A stretch of DNA of 64,000 bases. Source: Cryptomeria japonica (lineage: Eukaryota > Streptophyta > Pinopsida > Cupressales > Cupressaceae). Position numbers and translations under genes: made by a program. Where the stretch lies: contig NC_081410.1 of NCBI RefSeq assembly GCF_030272615.1, positions 112,978,433 to 113,042,432 on the forward strand, in the 5' to 3' direction. Below the pieces are notes generated by a model. That model was given only the letters and a program-made list of their open reading frames with translations. It ran no database searches and had not been told where the DNA came from. Below are positions 1 through 11,167 of the stretch, in pieces (positions within the stretch are counted from its first letter, which is position 1; the number at the start of each line of letters is the position of its first letter).

Positions 1-362
1 CTCTTTTTGAAAGAGGACACTGGGCCATATACATTGATGATAAAGAAAGAAGTGTTCAATTGTAGGTGAGTGATTTTGGCAAGCATCCAGTCCCTACTAG
101 ATGCGATACCTTTAGCTTTAATTTGGGAGGACTTCCAAATTATCATTAATCCTCCAGAGGCACCTTCTGATGTTACTGTCGTTTGAAGAGAAGCTTGGAA
201 TGAGGAGCTAATCCCATTTCCAAAGGCAACTAATAGCTTTTCTTCTAATTTAGTTTCTTGCAGTAGGATTAAGTCTGCACTGATCAAAAGAATCTCTCTT
301 TTGATCACCCTCTGTTTGTTAGGGGCATTAAGACCCCTAACATTCCAAGAAAGGATTTTCAT
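1..362 (-). CDS. LINE A ORF2, N-terminal endonuclease part (partial)
   Basis: The start codon at 362-360 lies three bases past the ORF1 stop. The protein begins MKILSWNVRGLNAPNKQR, the hallmark start of an apurinic-type (EEP) endonuclease of plant L1 elements, which nicks target DNA to prime reverse transcription. About 35 residues further on is LLQETKLE, which carries the catalytic Glu, followed later by GGLMIIWK and NVYGP. The frame is open for about 120 codons to the window edge. The reverse transcriptase and RNase H parts would lie outside. I see no stop or frameshift in the visible part. Confidence 0.8.
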   Translation of the reverse strand, partial: MKILSWNVRGLNAPNKQRVIKREILLISADLILLQETKLEEKLLVAFGNGISSSFQASLQTTVTSEGASGGLMIIWKSSQIKAKGIASSRDWMLAKITHLQLNTSFFIINVYGPVSSFKK

Positions 363-364
363 TG

Positions 365-2121
365 CTATTCAGGAAGGGGGTTTCCCTTCCCTACTTTCCA
401 AAGATCCATTAGTTTATATTGATTATCTACCATTCCATCCCGAGATCTGGTCTCTATGAAAGACTTGCGGCCCTTCTTGGGTGGGGATGAACCAAAATCC
501 AGCTTCTCTAGGCCCTCCTGATTCTGATGGAGTCCTAGCTTTCTTTTCTCCTTGATCTGTGAGTAGAGAACTGCCAAGGGGGTGTCCAATATTGCATCTT
601 GGTCTTCCTCTCCTATCATGATATTTTGCAGAAGATTCTGAGCATCGTGATCAAAAGGCAAATCCAGACTGTTTGGTTCAAATGGCGGGGAGTGTAGAAA
701 AGGGAAAGGAATTTCCGCTAAGAGGTTAAAGTGATGCTTGGGAGGGGGACAACTTGAAGAAGGAGAAATTTCTCCCTCTGATAAAAAAGTCTTGATATTC
801 TCCTCCATGTCTGCTTTAAGATCCCCTTCAATAACCTCCTCCTCTTGCAATAGTTTTGGAAGATGGATATTTTTGCATTTAGTGGATTTTGCTTTGTGAG
901 ATGACCCCCTGGATTTCTTGTGCTTAACACAACTTTTCCTTTTGGGGGCCTTAGATGGAGGTTGTGAGAAGATATTGAAAGCTCCTCTACTCAAGGCTAG
1001 GTTTTTTTTTTGCACGAATAAACTTCTAACAACCTTTTGGGATTGAGGCTTGGCAATCGGGGATAGCATGAGAGGTGGATGAATAATAGGGGAGGGTTGG
1101 GATTCCTGAGGAGAGAGGCGGGGAGATGGGGGATCTAGGCCTACAAGCTTATTACTAATACGTAGACAAGAGCAAGGAGGATGGAGGGCCAGGGCATCTG
1201 GAACCATAGTTGAGTTCAGGGGTGGAGTAGAGACATTACAAAGGGTCTGGCGAAGGGGCTTTGATAAAGTTTGGACCAATACTTCGGCTTTAGGTCCAGA
1301 GCAATATCCCGATCCAGGGTCCTCTTTTGAGACTTTGGGATCGCAAGTGGTTCTGAGTGCTGAAGAGGGAGGTTGAGAGCTCCCACAGATGGTGCCAAGG
1401 AGCTATTATTAATTATTTGGTTTCTCAACAAGCATTTGCCAGACACTACTTTACCCAGTCTTATCACCTTTTGCTTCCATCTGCCTAGTTCTGAAATGAT
1501 CTCAAGCTCACTGTAGAAGCCTTTGGAAAGATCAATCTCTACATAAATATTTGCTATATCCCCATTCTGACCTTCAAAGAAATCTACATCAATCCCTACT
1601 AGAAAGCCAAGAGCATAACCAATCTTCAGGAGTGATTTTGGGCACCAGAACTCGGATGGAAGGCCTACTAAAGATAGCCAATTAGGAATTTTCTCAAACT
1701 TGTGTTGTGTTGGATCAAATCTTGGTTTCCAGTCCAGGAAGTGGAAGGTGGAGCCTTGAAAGAACAAGGGACTACCCTTTGTGATTGATTTTTTTAGTGT
1801 CGCATCTACACATTCCATGAACAAGAAGTCATTCTGCATTTGTTTGACTGCTATGAGATCTGGGAAAGAAGATTTCCACCAATCCATAATGTCTTTGCTT
1901 GTCCCACCAGTGCCACACCATTTTACAAAGAAGACATTCTCCTTGAGACGGACAAGCGAGGGATTCAATGAATCTGATGGAAGCATGAAAAGTTTGCTTC
2001 CCATTGATTTCTTGGACCATTTTTTATCCTTGCGCTCAAAGGAAGGTTTAGAGCATGAGGGAAAGACATTTCTGGAATCCCTGGCTTGCAAACCTCTATT
2101 GAGTACACACATGGTGCACAA
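365..2121 (-). pseudogene. LINE A ORF1, nucleic-acid-binding protein (one frameshift)
   Basis: Two long minus-strand frames, 2121-1216 (301 codons) and 1279-365 (304 codons), overlap and together make one ORF1 broken by a single frameshift near 1216-1279. The first half has a DUF4283-like region with the run WLSLVGLPSEFW at about residue 150, and DIANIYVEID further on. ORF1 proteins of this type bind element RNA and form the ribonucleoprotein particle. The second half is rich in Ser, Pro and Lys, with a basic stretch around KAPKRKSCVKHKK. I do not see a CCHC zinc knuckle, unlike LINE C and D. The fragment at 38.7-39.5 kb is a close relative (WLSLVGLPSEF). Confidence 0.75.
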
Positions 2122-2460
2122 ATCCCTGTAAGGCAGCCCTGTTGTAAGGGGCAGATGGTTTTGCAGTCTTTAGCGACTAGGCTGCAACTTGGAGGAAAGA
2201 GGTTGCTTGGTAGAAATAAAACTCTTTTTATAGGTTGCAATAGGGATGCTGTTTGGACCCGTCACGAGCTTCTTTTCTTAGGAGTCTAAGTTTTGAAACT
2301 CCATAGTAGAATTTTGCCAAAAACTTTGGCTCGGAAAACACCTAGGCGGATGACGATTAACTGGGTTCTGAACCCGCAACAAATTTCGGTTCCTCGATCT
2401 CTGAGGCTGGTGTAGAGGAGCAAGACCGCGAGAAGTCCAGATGTGGTTTAGTGTTAACAT

Positions 2461-2996
2461 TGGTATATTTTAATTCTTCTTTAAAATGTGTCTTTAGATT
2501 TCAAATTATTGAATCTAGGATTTTTTTTTTCACAATGTATAAAGTTAAAAAAATATACATTTTCATTTTTACAAAATTTAAATTTATCTGATATGTTAAA
2601 ATATAAATTAAAAATAATAATATTTTAATTTTTATTATAAATTTATTTTAATTATCACAATAAATTCTTTCACTAGAATGGTTATGATTATAAATAAATT
2701 AGCAATTACACCTTGGTGTGCAATCGGTATGCCACAAAAGTTCAATTAAACTTTTTTTCTGGTTTGTTTTTTGCATACAGTTGTGCAATACATGAAGTGA
2801 ATTGTTTGATTCAATATAGAAAATTACATGAGGTCAATTGGTAAGCCATATATAAAATGATGTTGTTTGTGCAACAAAGGTTTCAATGGAGAAGTGATAG
2901 TATTAAATCAACCATGCATCCACTTATAATGATACAAACATGATTGAACTAGAACCTCTAAATCAAGAAGATATTTTGGCTCCATTATCAACAAGT
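2461..2996. repeat. Fragment of the AT-rich host segment
   Basis: This noncoding AT-rich stretch has no convincing ORF. Bases 2461-2720 match, with small gaps, the sequence at 23820-24280 (shared runs such as TATAAAGTTAAAAAAA followed by ATACATTTTCATTTTTAC). It is therefore one piece of the duplicated host segment that recurs across the window. The remainder, up to the purine tract, shows nothing recognisable. Confidence 0.6.
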
Positions 2997-4060
2997 TCAT
3001 GTTATGTTTTCAATAGGGATAGAGGGAGAGATAGGGCTAGAAAGATGGTGGAAGAGGAGGGAATCTAGTGAGAGAGAGAGGGGTAAGAAGATAGAGATAA
3101 TGAGGAACATGAATATATAAATTGAGATGGAGAGGGACATTGAGAAATGGAGAGGGGGAGGTAAAGAGAGAGAGAGGAGAGGGATATGCAGAAATGGAAG
3201 AGATAAATATATATAGAGAGGGAGACATAAAAAGTTAGATATATAAATAAAAAGTGATATATAAAGAGAGGTAGAGAGAGGGAGAAATATAAGGGTAGAG
3301 ATAGAAATAGATGTAGAGATGGAACAAAAAATATGGAGAAGTAGAGATGAAGATAAAGCAAGAGAAGAAAAGGGAGACAAATAGATATCTAGAGATAAAG
3401 AGAGGTAGAGTAGGTGATAAAGATAGAGACAGATAGAGACGGATAGAGAGATAAACAAAAATAGATGGAAAGATATCTAGAGGAACAAGGAGATATAGAG
3501 AGATATAAATGGCGAGATGGAGTGAAAGAGAGAGAGATATAAAGAGATATAGAGAGGGGGAGAGAAATAAAGATAGAGAGATACAAATAGAGATGGAGAG
3601 GGAGAAAGAGAGAGAGGGAGAGAGAAAGTGGAAGAGTTGAAGATATATGGAAAGAGAAAGAGATAGATATAGTTGTATGGGAAGAGAAAGGGAGAAATAT
3701 GTAGAGATAGAAAGATCAATATATGGGAGTGAGAGATGGAGAGATGGGGAAAGATAGAGAGAGGGAGGGAGAGAAAGGGAGACATATAGGTAATGGAGGA
3801 AGAGAGAGAGAGAGTGTAGGGGGAGAGGTAAGGAAGAAAAGAGGGAGAGATATAGATATAGTGAAAGAGATAGAGAGGGTTAGAGAAAGAGATAGGAGAG
3901 AGATAGAGACACATAGGTAGAGAAAGATATGAAGAGGGACAAAGAGGTATATAAATAGAGAGATAATGAGGGAAGGAGAAAGAGGGAGTTAGAGGGGAAA
4001 GGGAAATAGAGATATAGAGATAAAGAGTAGGTGAGATGGAGTGAACAAGATAGAAGTAGA
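2997..4060. repeat. About 1-kb purine-only (GA/GGGA/ATAG) tract
   Basis: From about 3015 to 4050 the plus strand is almost entirely A and G with scattered T, built from degenerate units such as GAGAGAGA, AGAGATAG and GGGAGAGA. All apparent ORFs here translate to low-complexity Ser/Leu/Tyr or Arg/Glu repeats and are not genes. The tract is an expanded, diverged microsatellite. Its strand asymmetry is extreme and could support triplex (H-DNA) structure. Confidence 0.9.
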
Positions 4061-4206
4061 CTTTATGAGATAAATAATTAAAAAATAAACTGATTCTAAC
4101 TACTTTTAATCATTATTTGTAATTCCATAAAAAGACATTAATAATTAAAATAAATTTTAAACTTAAATATAAATTAAATTCAAACCTATTAAAAGGATAA
4201 AAAAAT
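4061..4206. other. AT-rich spacer
   Basis: This short AT-rich spacer sits between the purine tract and the Copia 5' LTR. I see no gene or repeat signature. Its last five bases (AAAAT, 4202-4206) would be the left copy of the Copia target duplication, but the right end of that element is missing, so this cannot be tested here. Confidence 0.4.
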
Positions 4207-4653
4207 TGTTGGTGTAAATAATTATTCATCTTGGATATTATTACACTTACTTAAGTTTACTTAGGAAATGCATTTCATAGTAGTTTGGGTATGAGACACT
4301 TGGGTGTTTGTGCCACATTGGGATAGTGTGTGTAGGAGAAATTCCACCTTTTATGGTGTTGATCTTGTTGTTACACTCCACATTCAGTGGGTGATCCACC
4401 TCATGTGGACTATTATATTATTTCTCCTACCTACCCACACCTATTTCCTACCTACCCTTGTTTCTTATTGAGCCACATGTCATGTTTGTGTGCTCACATA
4501 TCCCTAGCCTTGCCTATATAAGCAAGCTCATCTACATTGTATGTAATTGATATTGATCATTTTCTATTGATGAGAATATAGTTTATTCTTGTCCTATATT
4601 GTGTCTCTATTTTGTACATTTCATTGAGCTCTTGATCTTGGCAAAATCTCACA
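4207..4653 (+). repeat. Copia 5' LTR
   Basis: The repeat starts TGTTGGTGTAAATAA and ends AAAATCTCACA, giving the canonical TG...CA ends. It is followed directly by a methionine-tRNA-type primer site. A TATATAAGCAAGC sequence near 4515 is a plausible TATA box inside the LTR. The length is about 447 bp. No second LTR copy is present in the window, so the boundaries rest on the TG/CA ends and the primer site. Confidence 0.75.
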
Positions 4654-4666
4654 TGGTATGAGAGCT
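4654..4666 (+). other. Copia primer-binding site
   Basis: TGGTATGAGAGCT directly follows the LTR. Plant Copia elements normally carry TGGTATCAGAGC, complementary to the 3' end of initiator methionine tRNA. Here the C is replaced by G. The intact form is present at 40584 in the small LTR element. Confidence 0.75.
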
Positions 4667-4929
4667 ATTGGGGCTTCATTGATTCATCTTGAAGAGGCAT
4701 TATTGCGACATCAAGAGGCAGAACTGAGGAGAAGAATCTTTTGGAGGTGTCCTAGACTAGATCTGACCCCGCCATTGCGTCCAGAAGGCCGTTTCCATGA
4801 ATTTTGGTTATAAAGTCGGCCTATTTTGGTGAGAAATTTTTTTTCGCCAATTTTGCTATTATTGTACGGATTTCCAAATTTTTTTATTAATTTTTCAAAA
4901 TATATATATATATATATATAAATTTCAGA

Positions 4930-5290
4930 AAATTTTCAAAAAAAAAAAAAAAAAGTGCTTTTTGGGGGATCCTCAGACCCCCCCTCGTGACCTGTCGTAC
5001 CCTGCAGGTCTGCAGTGCTGCCGACACTGCCCGCGCCCGTACCCTGCAGGTTCACCTCCCGTCGGTGACAAATCCCCCACTCCCAGTGACATCTTCTGAT
5101 ACCTGTCGCCGCTGCCGCACCGCCATCTGTAGGTCCCCGCAGGTGCCACCGGTCTTCGCCCTCCGTGCCGACAGCCTCCTCCTCTTTGGCGACCTTCTCC
5201 CTAGCGGTGCCGGCAGAGACCTCCGGCGACTGCCAAAACACCTCTGACCGCCACGCAGACACCACATGGCTCACATAGTCAGAAATCCGT
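4930..5290 (+). other. GC-rich block in the Copia leader
   Basis: About 330 bp rich in C, G and CpG (4970-5280) lies between an A-run at 4939-4954 and AT-rich leader DNA. The apparent ORFs on both strands are low-complexity Arg/Ala/Thr and overlap each other, so I do not call a gene. It may be part of the normal untranslated leader or a captured fragment. It contrasts sharply with everything else in the window. Confidence 0.5.
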
Positions 5291-6089
5291 ACAGTGCCAC
5301 GTCAGCATCCACCTGCACAGTCATCTGCCACGTCATCAGTTCGTACAGTACGGATGCCCAGTCAGCAGGAGGCAAAGTTTTTGCAACGGTCATACAACCG
5401 TCAAATTTAACATAGTGACTTGCTGACATCAGCACCACATCAGCATTTTTCAAAAATTTTGTAGGCCCCTCTCATTGAGATTTTTGATTTTTTAGTTCAA
5501 CTTCAAATGGCCATAACTTGCTCATTTTTGCTCCTTTTTGGGTGCAATTTTTTTTGAAATGGGCTATAATTTTGTGCTCTCCGCAGTGGTGAAGAATTTT
5601 GTTGATTTTTATGCACTTATTTTTCAGAAAATGTAGTTTTTGGTGACTGTACCTGAGTAATCCCAGCTTTTGCAACTTTAGAGGCTTCGTTTGGGGTCAT
5701 ACGACCTCCTTTTCATGTGCTGTTTTTTTTGAAAGTGTGTATTTTTTTGTCTACTTTCACATGATGCTATCAGATTGATGCCATTGTAAGTAGAAGTTAT
5801 ACTTTCAGATTTTGGCCATTTTTGGCTCTCTTGGTACTTGTATATTTGCTTGAATCTCAGTTAGATTCATTGCACTATTGATTGGAGTCTCTTATATCTT
5901 ATTTGAGAAGTTGTAAAATTTGCATCATAAGTCCACTTTGCCTTGTTTTGCAAGTGGCTCATTGTAATCGCACTAAGTATAAAGTGCCAAAATCATCACT
6001 TTGGGGGGGGTACTTTGATTGAGTGAATTCGGGGGGGGGGGGGTGTCTTTTGTGCTTTTGTGCTCTTGTGTTCCTTCCTTTTTTCTGCT

Positions 6090-7575
6090 ATGGGTTCTTC
6101 TAAGTTTCCTCTCTTAACTCCTCATAATTATGCTACTTGGAAAATTGATGCATGGAGTAAACTTATGAAAAAAGGACTCACTCATTACATTGATGGAACT
6201 ATTGTTGCTCCCGCTGAACCTAAGGTTGATCCAGTTGGTCATTTGGATTGGCTCACTAAAAATATCATGGCAATTGGTACCTTAAGAAAGTATGTATCAA
6301 AGGATCTCATTTTTCATATTGAGAAATGTACTCTAATCAAGGATGCTTGGAAAAAGTTTCAAGACTTGTATGGTCAAGTTGATGAGATTAGGGGATATTG
6401 ATCTCACCATGTTAGATCTCAAGAACTTTGATACTATACAAGATTATGTCACTAAGGCAAATGAGTTGAGGGCACAACTCAAATATTGTGGCATTGATAA
6501 GAAGGATACTCAATTGATATTCAACTTGATAGGTAAGCTTCCACAAGAATATGCAGCATTTGTTTCTAGTTTCCAAACCCATAGGATGACAATGGGTTCA
6601 AGCTAAAAAATGCCTACATTTGATGCTTTCAATGAAATGTTGATGATGGAACAAACTAAGTTGATAAGCATGGGCATTCTTAAGGCTTCTAAGTCTCAAG
6701 CATTAGTGGCAAATCAAGGGAACAAAGTAAATCAAGGAAAGGACAACTCAGACAAAAAGAAACGACAATCAAAGCCTAAAGAAAAAGCACCATCTTCTCC
6801 ACAACAAGGAGATTCATCCTCTTCCAAGAGAGATAATTCACCAAAGAGGGAGAGACCTACTTGTGCTTATTGTAAAAAGATTGGTCATGAGGAGCATCGC
6901 TGCCATTTTAAGAAGATTGATGAGCTCACACATATCATCAAAAAGCATAATATTGATTTACCTAAAGTCTACAAGAAGGATGATTCATCAACTTCCACTT
7001 CCTCACATTCAAAAGGAAAAGGGCAAGCATTCATGGCTTCTACAAGTGGGAAGACTCACTCTTTTGGAACAAGAAAAGGAAAAGCTCTATGTGCTACTAT
7101 CAGTCATGATTCAGAGAGATGGCTTCTAGATTCAGGGGCTTCTCATCATATGGCATCTTCACAGTGTATGTTCTCTACATTTGAGCCTTGCACCATGCCA
7201 CATATATTGATGGGCAATCATACATACATGGATGTGATTGGGAAAGGATCTATTGACATTGGGGATAACTCCTTCAATGATGTGTTGTGTGTACCCCACT
7301 TGACAAACAATCTCCTTTCTATTTATCAAATCACACATGGCGCAACTAAGAGGGTTGTGGAGTTCTCACCGGACTCAGTTTTCATTAGAGACTTGGAGAC
7401 TAAAGCTATCATTGCAACTGGGGTGGTTGATCATGCATCTTGGTTATACTCCTTTTTAGATTTTGTTGATGATGATGATTTCACATTTGATGATTCTACA
7501 CATGTTGATCACACTTCTTGTGATGGTTCAGATTTTGAGGAGAACTTTGGGCACTTGAACAATGGTGTATTATAG
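6090..7575 (+). pseudogene. Copia gag-protease (broken, truncated)
   Basis: The frame starts MGSSKFPLLTPHNYATWK, typical of the gag N-terminus of plant Copia elements (UBN2/DUF4219 type), which builds the virus-like particle. A frameshift near 6395 and a stop near 6605 split it into three frames (6060-6401, 6343-6606, 6610-7575). The third part has a zinc knuckle of C-x2-C-x4-H-x4-C form (CAYCKKIGHEEHRC, about 6870-6910) and the aspartic protease site LLDSGASHHMA (about 7125-7155), followed by CVPHLTNNLLS. The polyprotein ends in an acidic tail before any integrase, so the element cannot move by itself. Confidence 0.85.
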
Positions 7576-7944
7576 TTCCTTCTCAAAAATTGTATTAAGA
7601 ATCCAAATTTTAAACCAATCATAATGTAGGAAAAATATTTCTACAATTTGTAAATTAAAAAATATATATTGTCACTCTACAAAATCAAAAATATTTTAAA
7701 AAGAAAAGAACAATGACTTTCAATTGATCCACAATAGTATGGCTTGCTAATAATAAATACAACATGATTAGTACAACTTGAGTTGGCCTAGTGGTGGAGA
7801 ACTTGTGCTCTTGAAATAGCTCTTACAAGTTCAAATCCCACAAAAGGGGTAGGCTATGTACACTTTATCAACTTTGGCCTATAACCAAAAAAAAACAACA
7901 ACAACATAATTGAAAAATAATTCCTTTGAACCTTTAAAGATATA
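7576..7944. repeat. Host-segment piece carrying a SINE
   Basis: This is noncoding. It matches 25895-26180 closely (shared runs TATAGTTCCTTCT, TTTTAAACCAATCATAATG and GAAAAATAATNCCTTTGAACC). The two copies differ mainly by the 131-bp SINE plus its target duplication, which is absent at 26126. LINE B starts at the right edge. Confidence 0.7.
7770..7900 (+). mobile_element. tRNA-derived SINE
   Basis: This 131-bp insertion has an RNA polymerase III A box (GGCCTAGTGG, 7785-7794), a B box (GTTCAAATCC, 7829-7838) about 35 bp later and an A-rich tail (AAAAAAAAACAACAACA). It is flanked by 11-bp target duplications, ACAACATGATT (7759-7769) and ACAACATAATT (7901-7911), with one mismatch. The related host copy at about 26126 reads ACAACATGATTGAAAAAT with no insert, so it is the empty site. 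SINEs use the machinery of a partner LINE. The LINE B tail is also A-rich, but the partner is not proven. Confidence 0.9.
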
Positions 7945-8469
7945 TACAATTAAAACAAAAATCACACCATGCAGGAGGAGGGCCCCAATATGGACACGTG
8001 CCTTAGTGGGTGTTTTAGAGTGGTCAGTGGGTGGATATGGCTACCCGACATCATGTTTCTTCTGGTCTTCCTTTCCATGGTTCTCGTGTGGGGAATGGGG
8101 GTTTTCCTTGGGTTAAAAATGTTAGGTGAGATTTATGTTCTTTCCCATCTTCTGGTTATTTTTAGGGGTTTTTTCGACAGGGGTCAAAGGCTCTTGGTTT
8201 TTGGCAATTTTCGGGCTTCCCAAGCTATTAATAAGGCATGGCATGGGACAACAAATATGGAACCTAGGGTTGCTCTTGTAAAACACATGTCGGTGTTTCT
8301 TTGACGAAGGAAAAATCGGGGGAAGTTGTTCGCCCTCTGCTGAATCCTGAGACATCTTTGAAGTCAAACTCTATATGGCTTCCAGTACCCTCGATTGATG
8401 CTTTTGATATTTCTTTGGGCAAAAAGGCTTGTGATCTTTAGGCTCTAGTGGTCATTATCCAGGTTTGGG

Positions 8470-11167
8470 GTGACTTTATCTCTTTCAAAGCTTCAATGTA
8501 TTATCCACTCGCACTGGTATGGAACCTTATACTTTCAAGTCTTATCTACAAGTTCTTTCATTGTTGTGTTTGATTCTCCTGAAGCTAGGGTTAAGGCTTT
8601 AGAGGTCCCAATTTTTTGGCTGCGTAAAAATTTGGTATTTGTTGAAATATGGAAGCCCTTCTTTGAGCCCTCTTGGGTTCCTTCCAAATAGATTTCTTCT
8701 TGGTTTAAACTCCCTCAGTTTCCTTCTGAATTTGTAGAGTTTGACATTTTAAAGAAAATTGGGGATTCTTTTGGCAAGTTTTTGTTATCGCATTCTGTTT
8801 TTGAGGATGACTACTTTTTGGTTAAAATTTGTGTTCTTGTTGTTGGGAATGTGTCCCCTCCTCGAACTTGTAAGATTTGGTCCTCTGTTGGTATTTGGCG
8901 TCAAAACCTTGTGAGGGATTCATTGGAGTTTTCTCATTCTTCAGTTGTTATGGACTCGACTTTGATTTTTTGACATGAAAAAGATTAGATTTGCTTCCAG
9001 ATCTATTGATTCTTCTGTTGACAGAAACCCTAAATGTTTTTCTTTGAATTTTGTACCAACTTGTTTAAAACTCTCACACTTCACCTGTTATTCCTCCTTT
9101 GGATAAAAATGTTTCCTTTGTAATTAATACAGATTCAATTAATCGCTCTATTCCTTCACAAGTCTTGGGTCTCGATAAGGAAACCTGTGTGGGTAATGTT
9201 AATCTCGTCTAAAGCTACTGGTAATTTGCCCTCGAAATGTGTCATTCTGGAAAAAGACAAGTTGGGTGTTAAGGGTTCTTCTTTTCCTATTAGCCTTGCT
9301 AGGCTGGTTACTAATGAGCCCCCTTTGGATACTAATGTTGGCATATGTGTAGAGCATGATGACATGATGATATTGTATGTTTTCATTGATGTCAATATGC
9401 TGAAGAATGAATTGGTATATTGAAGTAAGCAACTTGCAAAAGAACCGGTATGATGTAGTGAACCGGTATATGTGAAAAAGTAAAGTCGTATGTTTGTCCA
9501 AGTGAACTGGTATGTTGGAATGCGAACCGGTAAATGAAATGTTTTATATCAAGGTTTCATATGGTATGACTACTGGTTGGTAGTCTTAGCTTCAGGGTTT
9601 CCGGTTGAAGTGTACCAAGCCTGTGTGATTCAACTGATGACATAGTGTGATGAGTTAGTATTGTAATGAAGAACAGATTGTGTTGCCACGTCAGCCTTGT
9701 GCGCATGAAGGATCTTGCATGAAGGATATTGATCCTATCTATCTCAGGAATGTGCATAGTCTCTGTAAACAGTGGAAAACATGTGATGGGTTATTAGACT
9801 CTAAGAAGCGGTGAAGAACGAATGATGGATAATGTCTTAAGATCTGTTCAAGACTGTTGTAATTAATGCAACATGTTCAATGGTTAGGATTGAATCGACT
9901 GAATTTCTTAACCTAAATGTTTAGGGTTTAGGGTTTATGCTACCGACCTATCTGTTCCCTATAAGGTCGATGTTGTTTTTCATGTTGAGGTTGTTGGAAA
10001 ATGTTGTGTGTGTATCTAAGTGAAGAGCTACGTGATTCTTGCCAGACTAGATAAGAGAATAGATACCTGCAAAGTGTGATTGAAGAAGGAAGAAACTAAA
10101 GTGGATCTGCATTGGCATTGAAGTGTTGTTACCAGATCATTGTAATACCTATTGACCTCTAACCACTTCAATAGTTGGAAAATCCCTTAACATGGTAGCT
10201 TTAATCAACTTGTTGTAAATCCTTTAATAGGGTGACTCAAAATATTTGAGTTCTTGAAATCCTCTAACAAGGTAACCTTTAATAGGATTTAACCCTTAAT
10301 CGAGTATTTTAGCCATCCCTTAACTGGGTGATCCCTAATAGGATTAGTTCCTAATAGAAACCTATTGTAAAATTCTCTAACCGGAATAGGCTCCTAATAG
10401 AGCGGACTTCAAAAGGGTTCAAAGAACAACTTGTGGGTATTCATTCCCACCGTGGTTTTTCCCAGTTGGGTTTCCATGTGAAAAATATGTGTGTTATGTA
10501 TGATGCTTTTTCATGTGATGCTTTGTTATTTTCTGTCAAGCGGTAAAGCATGTTGAACCAGTAAGTCTTTACATTTCTATTGATGTATCACTAGTGTATG
10601 CATATGGTTGAAGTGGAAATAAGATGTTATATTGTGTGGAAAGTTAAGAGCTACTGGTTTATGTCTTTCATATTCTTACAGTGTTTAACCATGAGTAATT
10701 TGGTTTAGACCAGTGTTATTGCTTGCAAGTCAAGTGCAGAGTTTTCAGTCAAACCGGTTGAAGGAAAAGTGATTTTTGCCTGTACTGATTCACCTCCCCC
10801 CTCTTAGTACCGGTTTGGTACTAACTGTTCATCATTTATTCATCAACTAACAGTCCTCTTATCGCTCCCTTTGGATGATGATCTTATTGCTCAAGTGCAA
10901 AATATTGTTAATAGTAATAACATTGCCTTAAATTTTGATCTGGTTGATAAAATAATTACCTCAATTAAATCTGATTTAGGTAGGTTGGACAATGATTTAT
11001 CTTCTTTCCCTGTTAATAACCCTTTTGAATTGCTCAATCTGGAAAGGGCTTTGGTTCCCTCTGTTCTTGGGGTTCCATCGCATTCTATTAGGGATGAGGT
11101 CATGGATCAAGGCAAGGATGAGGCACTTGTTGGAATGGCTCCTTTAGATGGCTTACCTTTGATTTAG
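8470..11167 (+). pseudogene. LINE B ORF1 (interrupted by a solo LTR)
   Basis: The remnant frames 8470-8691 and 8782-8973 read as a DUF4283-like region (IVVFDSPEARVKALEV, then FWLRKNLVFVEIWKPFF and a PPRTCKIW run). Coding continues to 9330, is split by the solo LTR at 9336-10845, and resumes at 10871-11167 (LDDDLIAQVQNIVN). The frame across the insertion also differs by one base, so the ORF was or became frameshifted. The C-terminal part around 11200-11440 is basic. This protein would have bound element RNA. Confidence 0.65.
9336..10845 (+). mobile_element. Solo LTR of a Copia-like element
   Basis: The 1510-bp insertion begins TGTTGGCATATGTG and ends TTATTCATCA, flanked on both sides by the 5-bp duplication ACTAA (9331-9335 and 10846-10850). 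The interior has no coding content but contains many ACCGGT/AACCGG motifs and the block CCACCGTGGTTTTTCCC near 10450. The same block, inverted, occurs in the LTR at 20797-22010, so the two belong to one family. A lone LTR with an intact target duplication is the usual product of recombination between the two LTRs of a complete element. Confidence 0.9.

Larger units (their letters stand above)
1..2460 (-). mobile_element. LINE A, L1-type retrotransposon (5' part, runs off the window)
   Basis: This is the 5' part of a minus-strand non-LTR retrotransposon. It consists of a leader of about 340 bp (2122-2460), then ORF1 (2121 to 365), then the start of ORF2 (362 onward, cut by the window edge). 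The order, the tight ORF1/ORF2 spacing and the endonuclease start motif are standard for plant L1 elements. At 2460 the sequence changes to AT-rich DNA that also occurs near 23.8 kb, so the 5' end lies close to 2460. I could not find the target duplication because the 3' end lies outside the window. Confidence 0.8.
4207..7575 (+). mobile_element. Copia-type LTR retrotransposon, 3'-truncated
   Basis: This is the 5' half of a Copia element: LTR (4207-4653), primer-binding site (4654-4666), a long leader with a GC-rich block, then gag and the protease domain. Integrase, reverse transcriptase, RNase H and the 3' LTR are absent. Coding similarity stops at about 7565, where the sequence joins the host segment that also occurs at 25895. 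The join could be a deletion or recombination event. Confidence 0.85.

Noticed and set aside
2997-3920. Several 60-150 codon ORFs on both strands
   Set aside because: They lie in the purine tract and translate to low-complexity Ser/Leu/Tyr or Arg/Glu runs, with no start context or domain.
4987-5274. Overlapping ORFs of 71-112 codons in the GC-rich block
   Set aside because: They are open on both strands because of low stop frequency in GC-rich DNA. None has a recognisable motif.
9915-9945. TTTAGGG-like telomere repeats (about 2.5 units)
   Set aside because: They are too short for an interstitial telomere and lie inside the solo LTR, so they are chance or LTR sequence.
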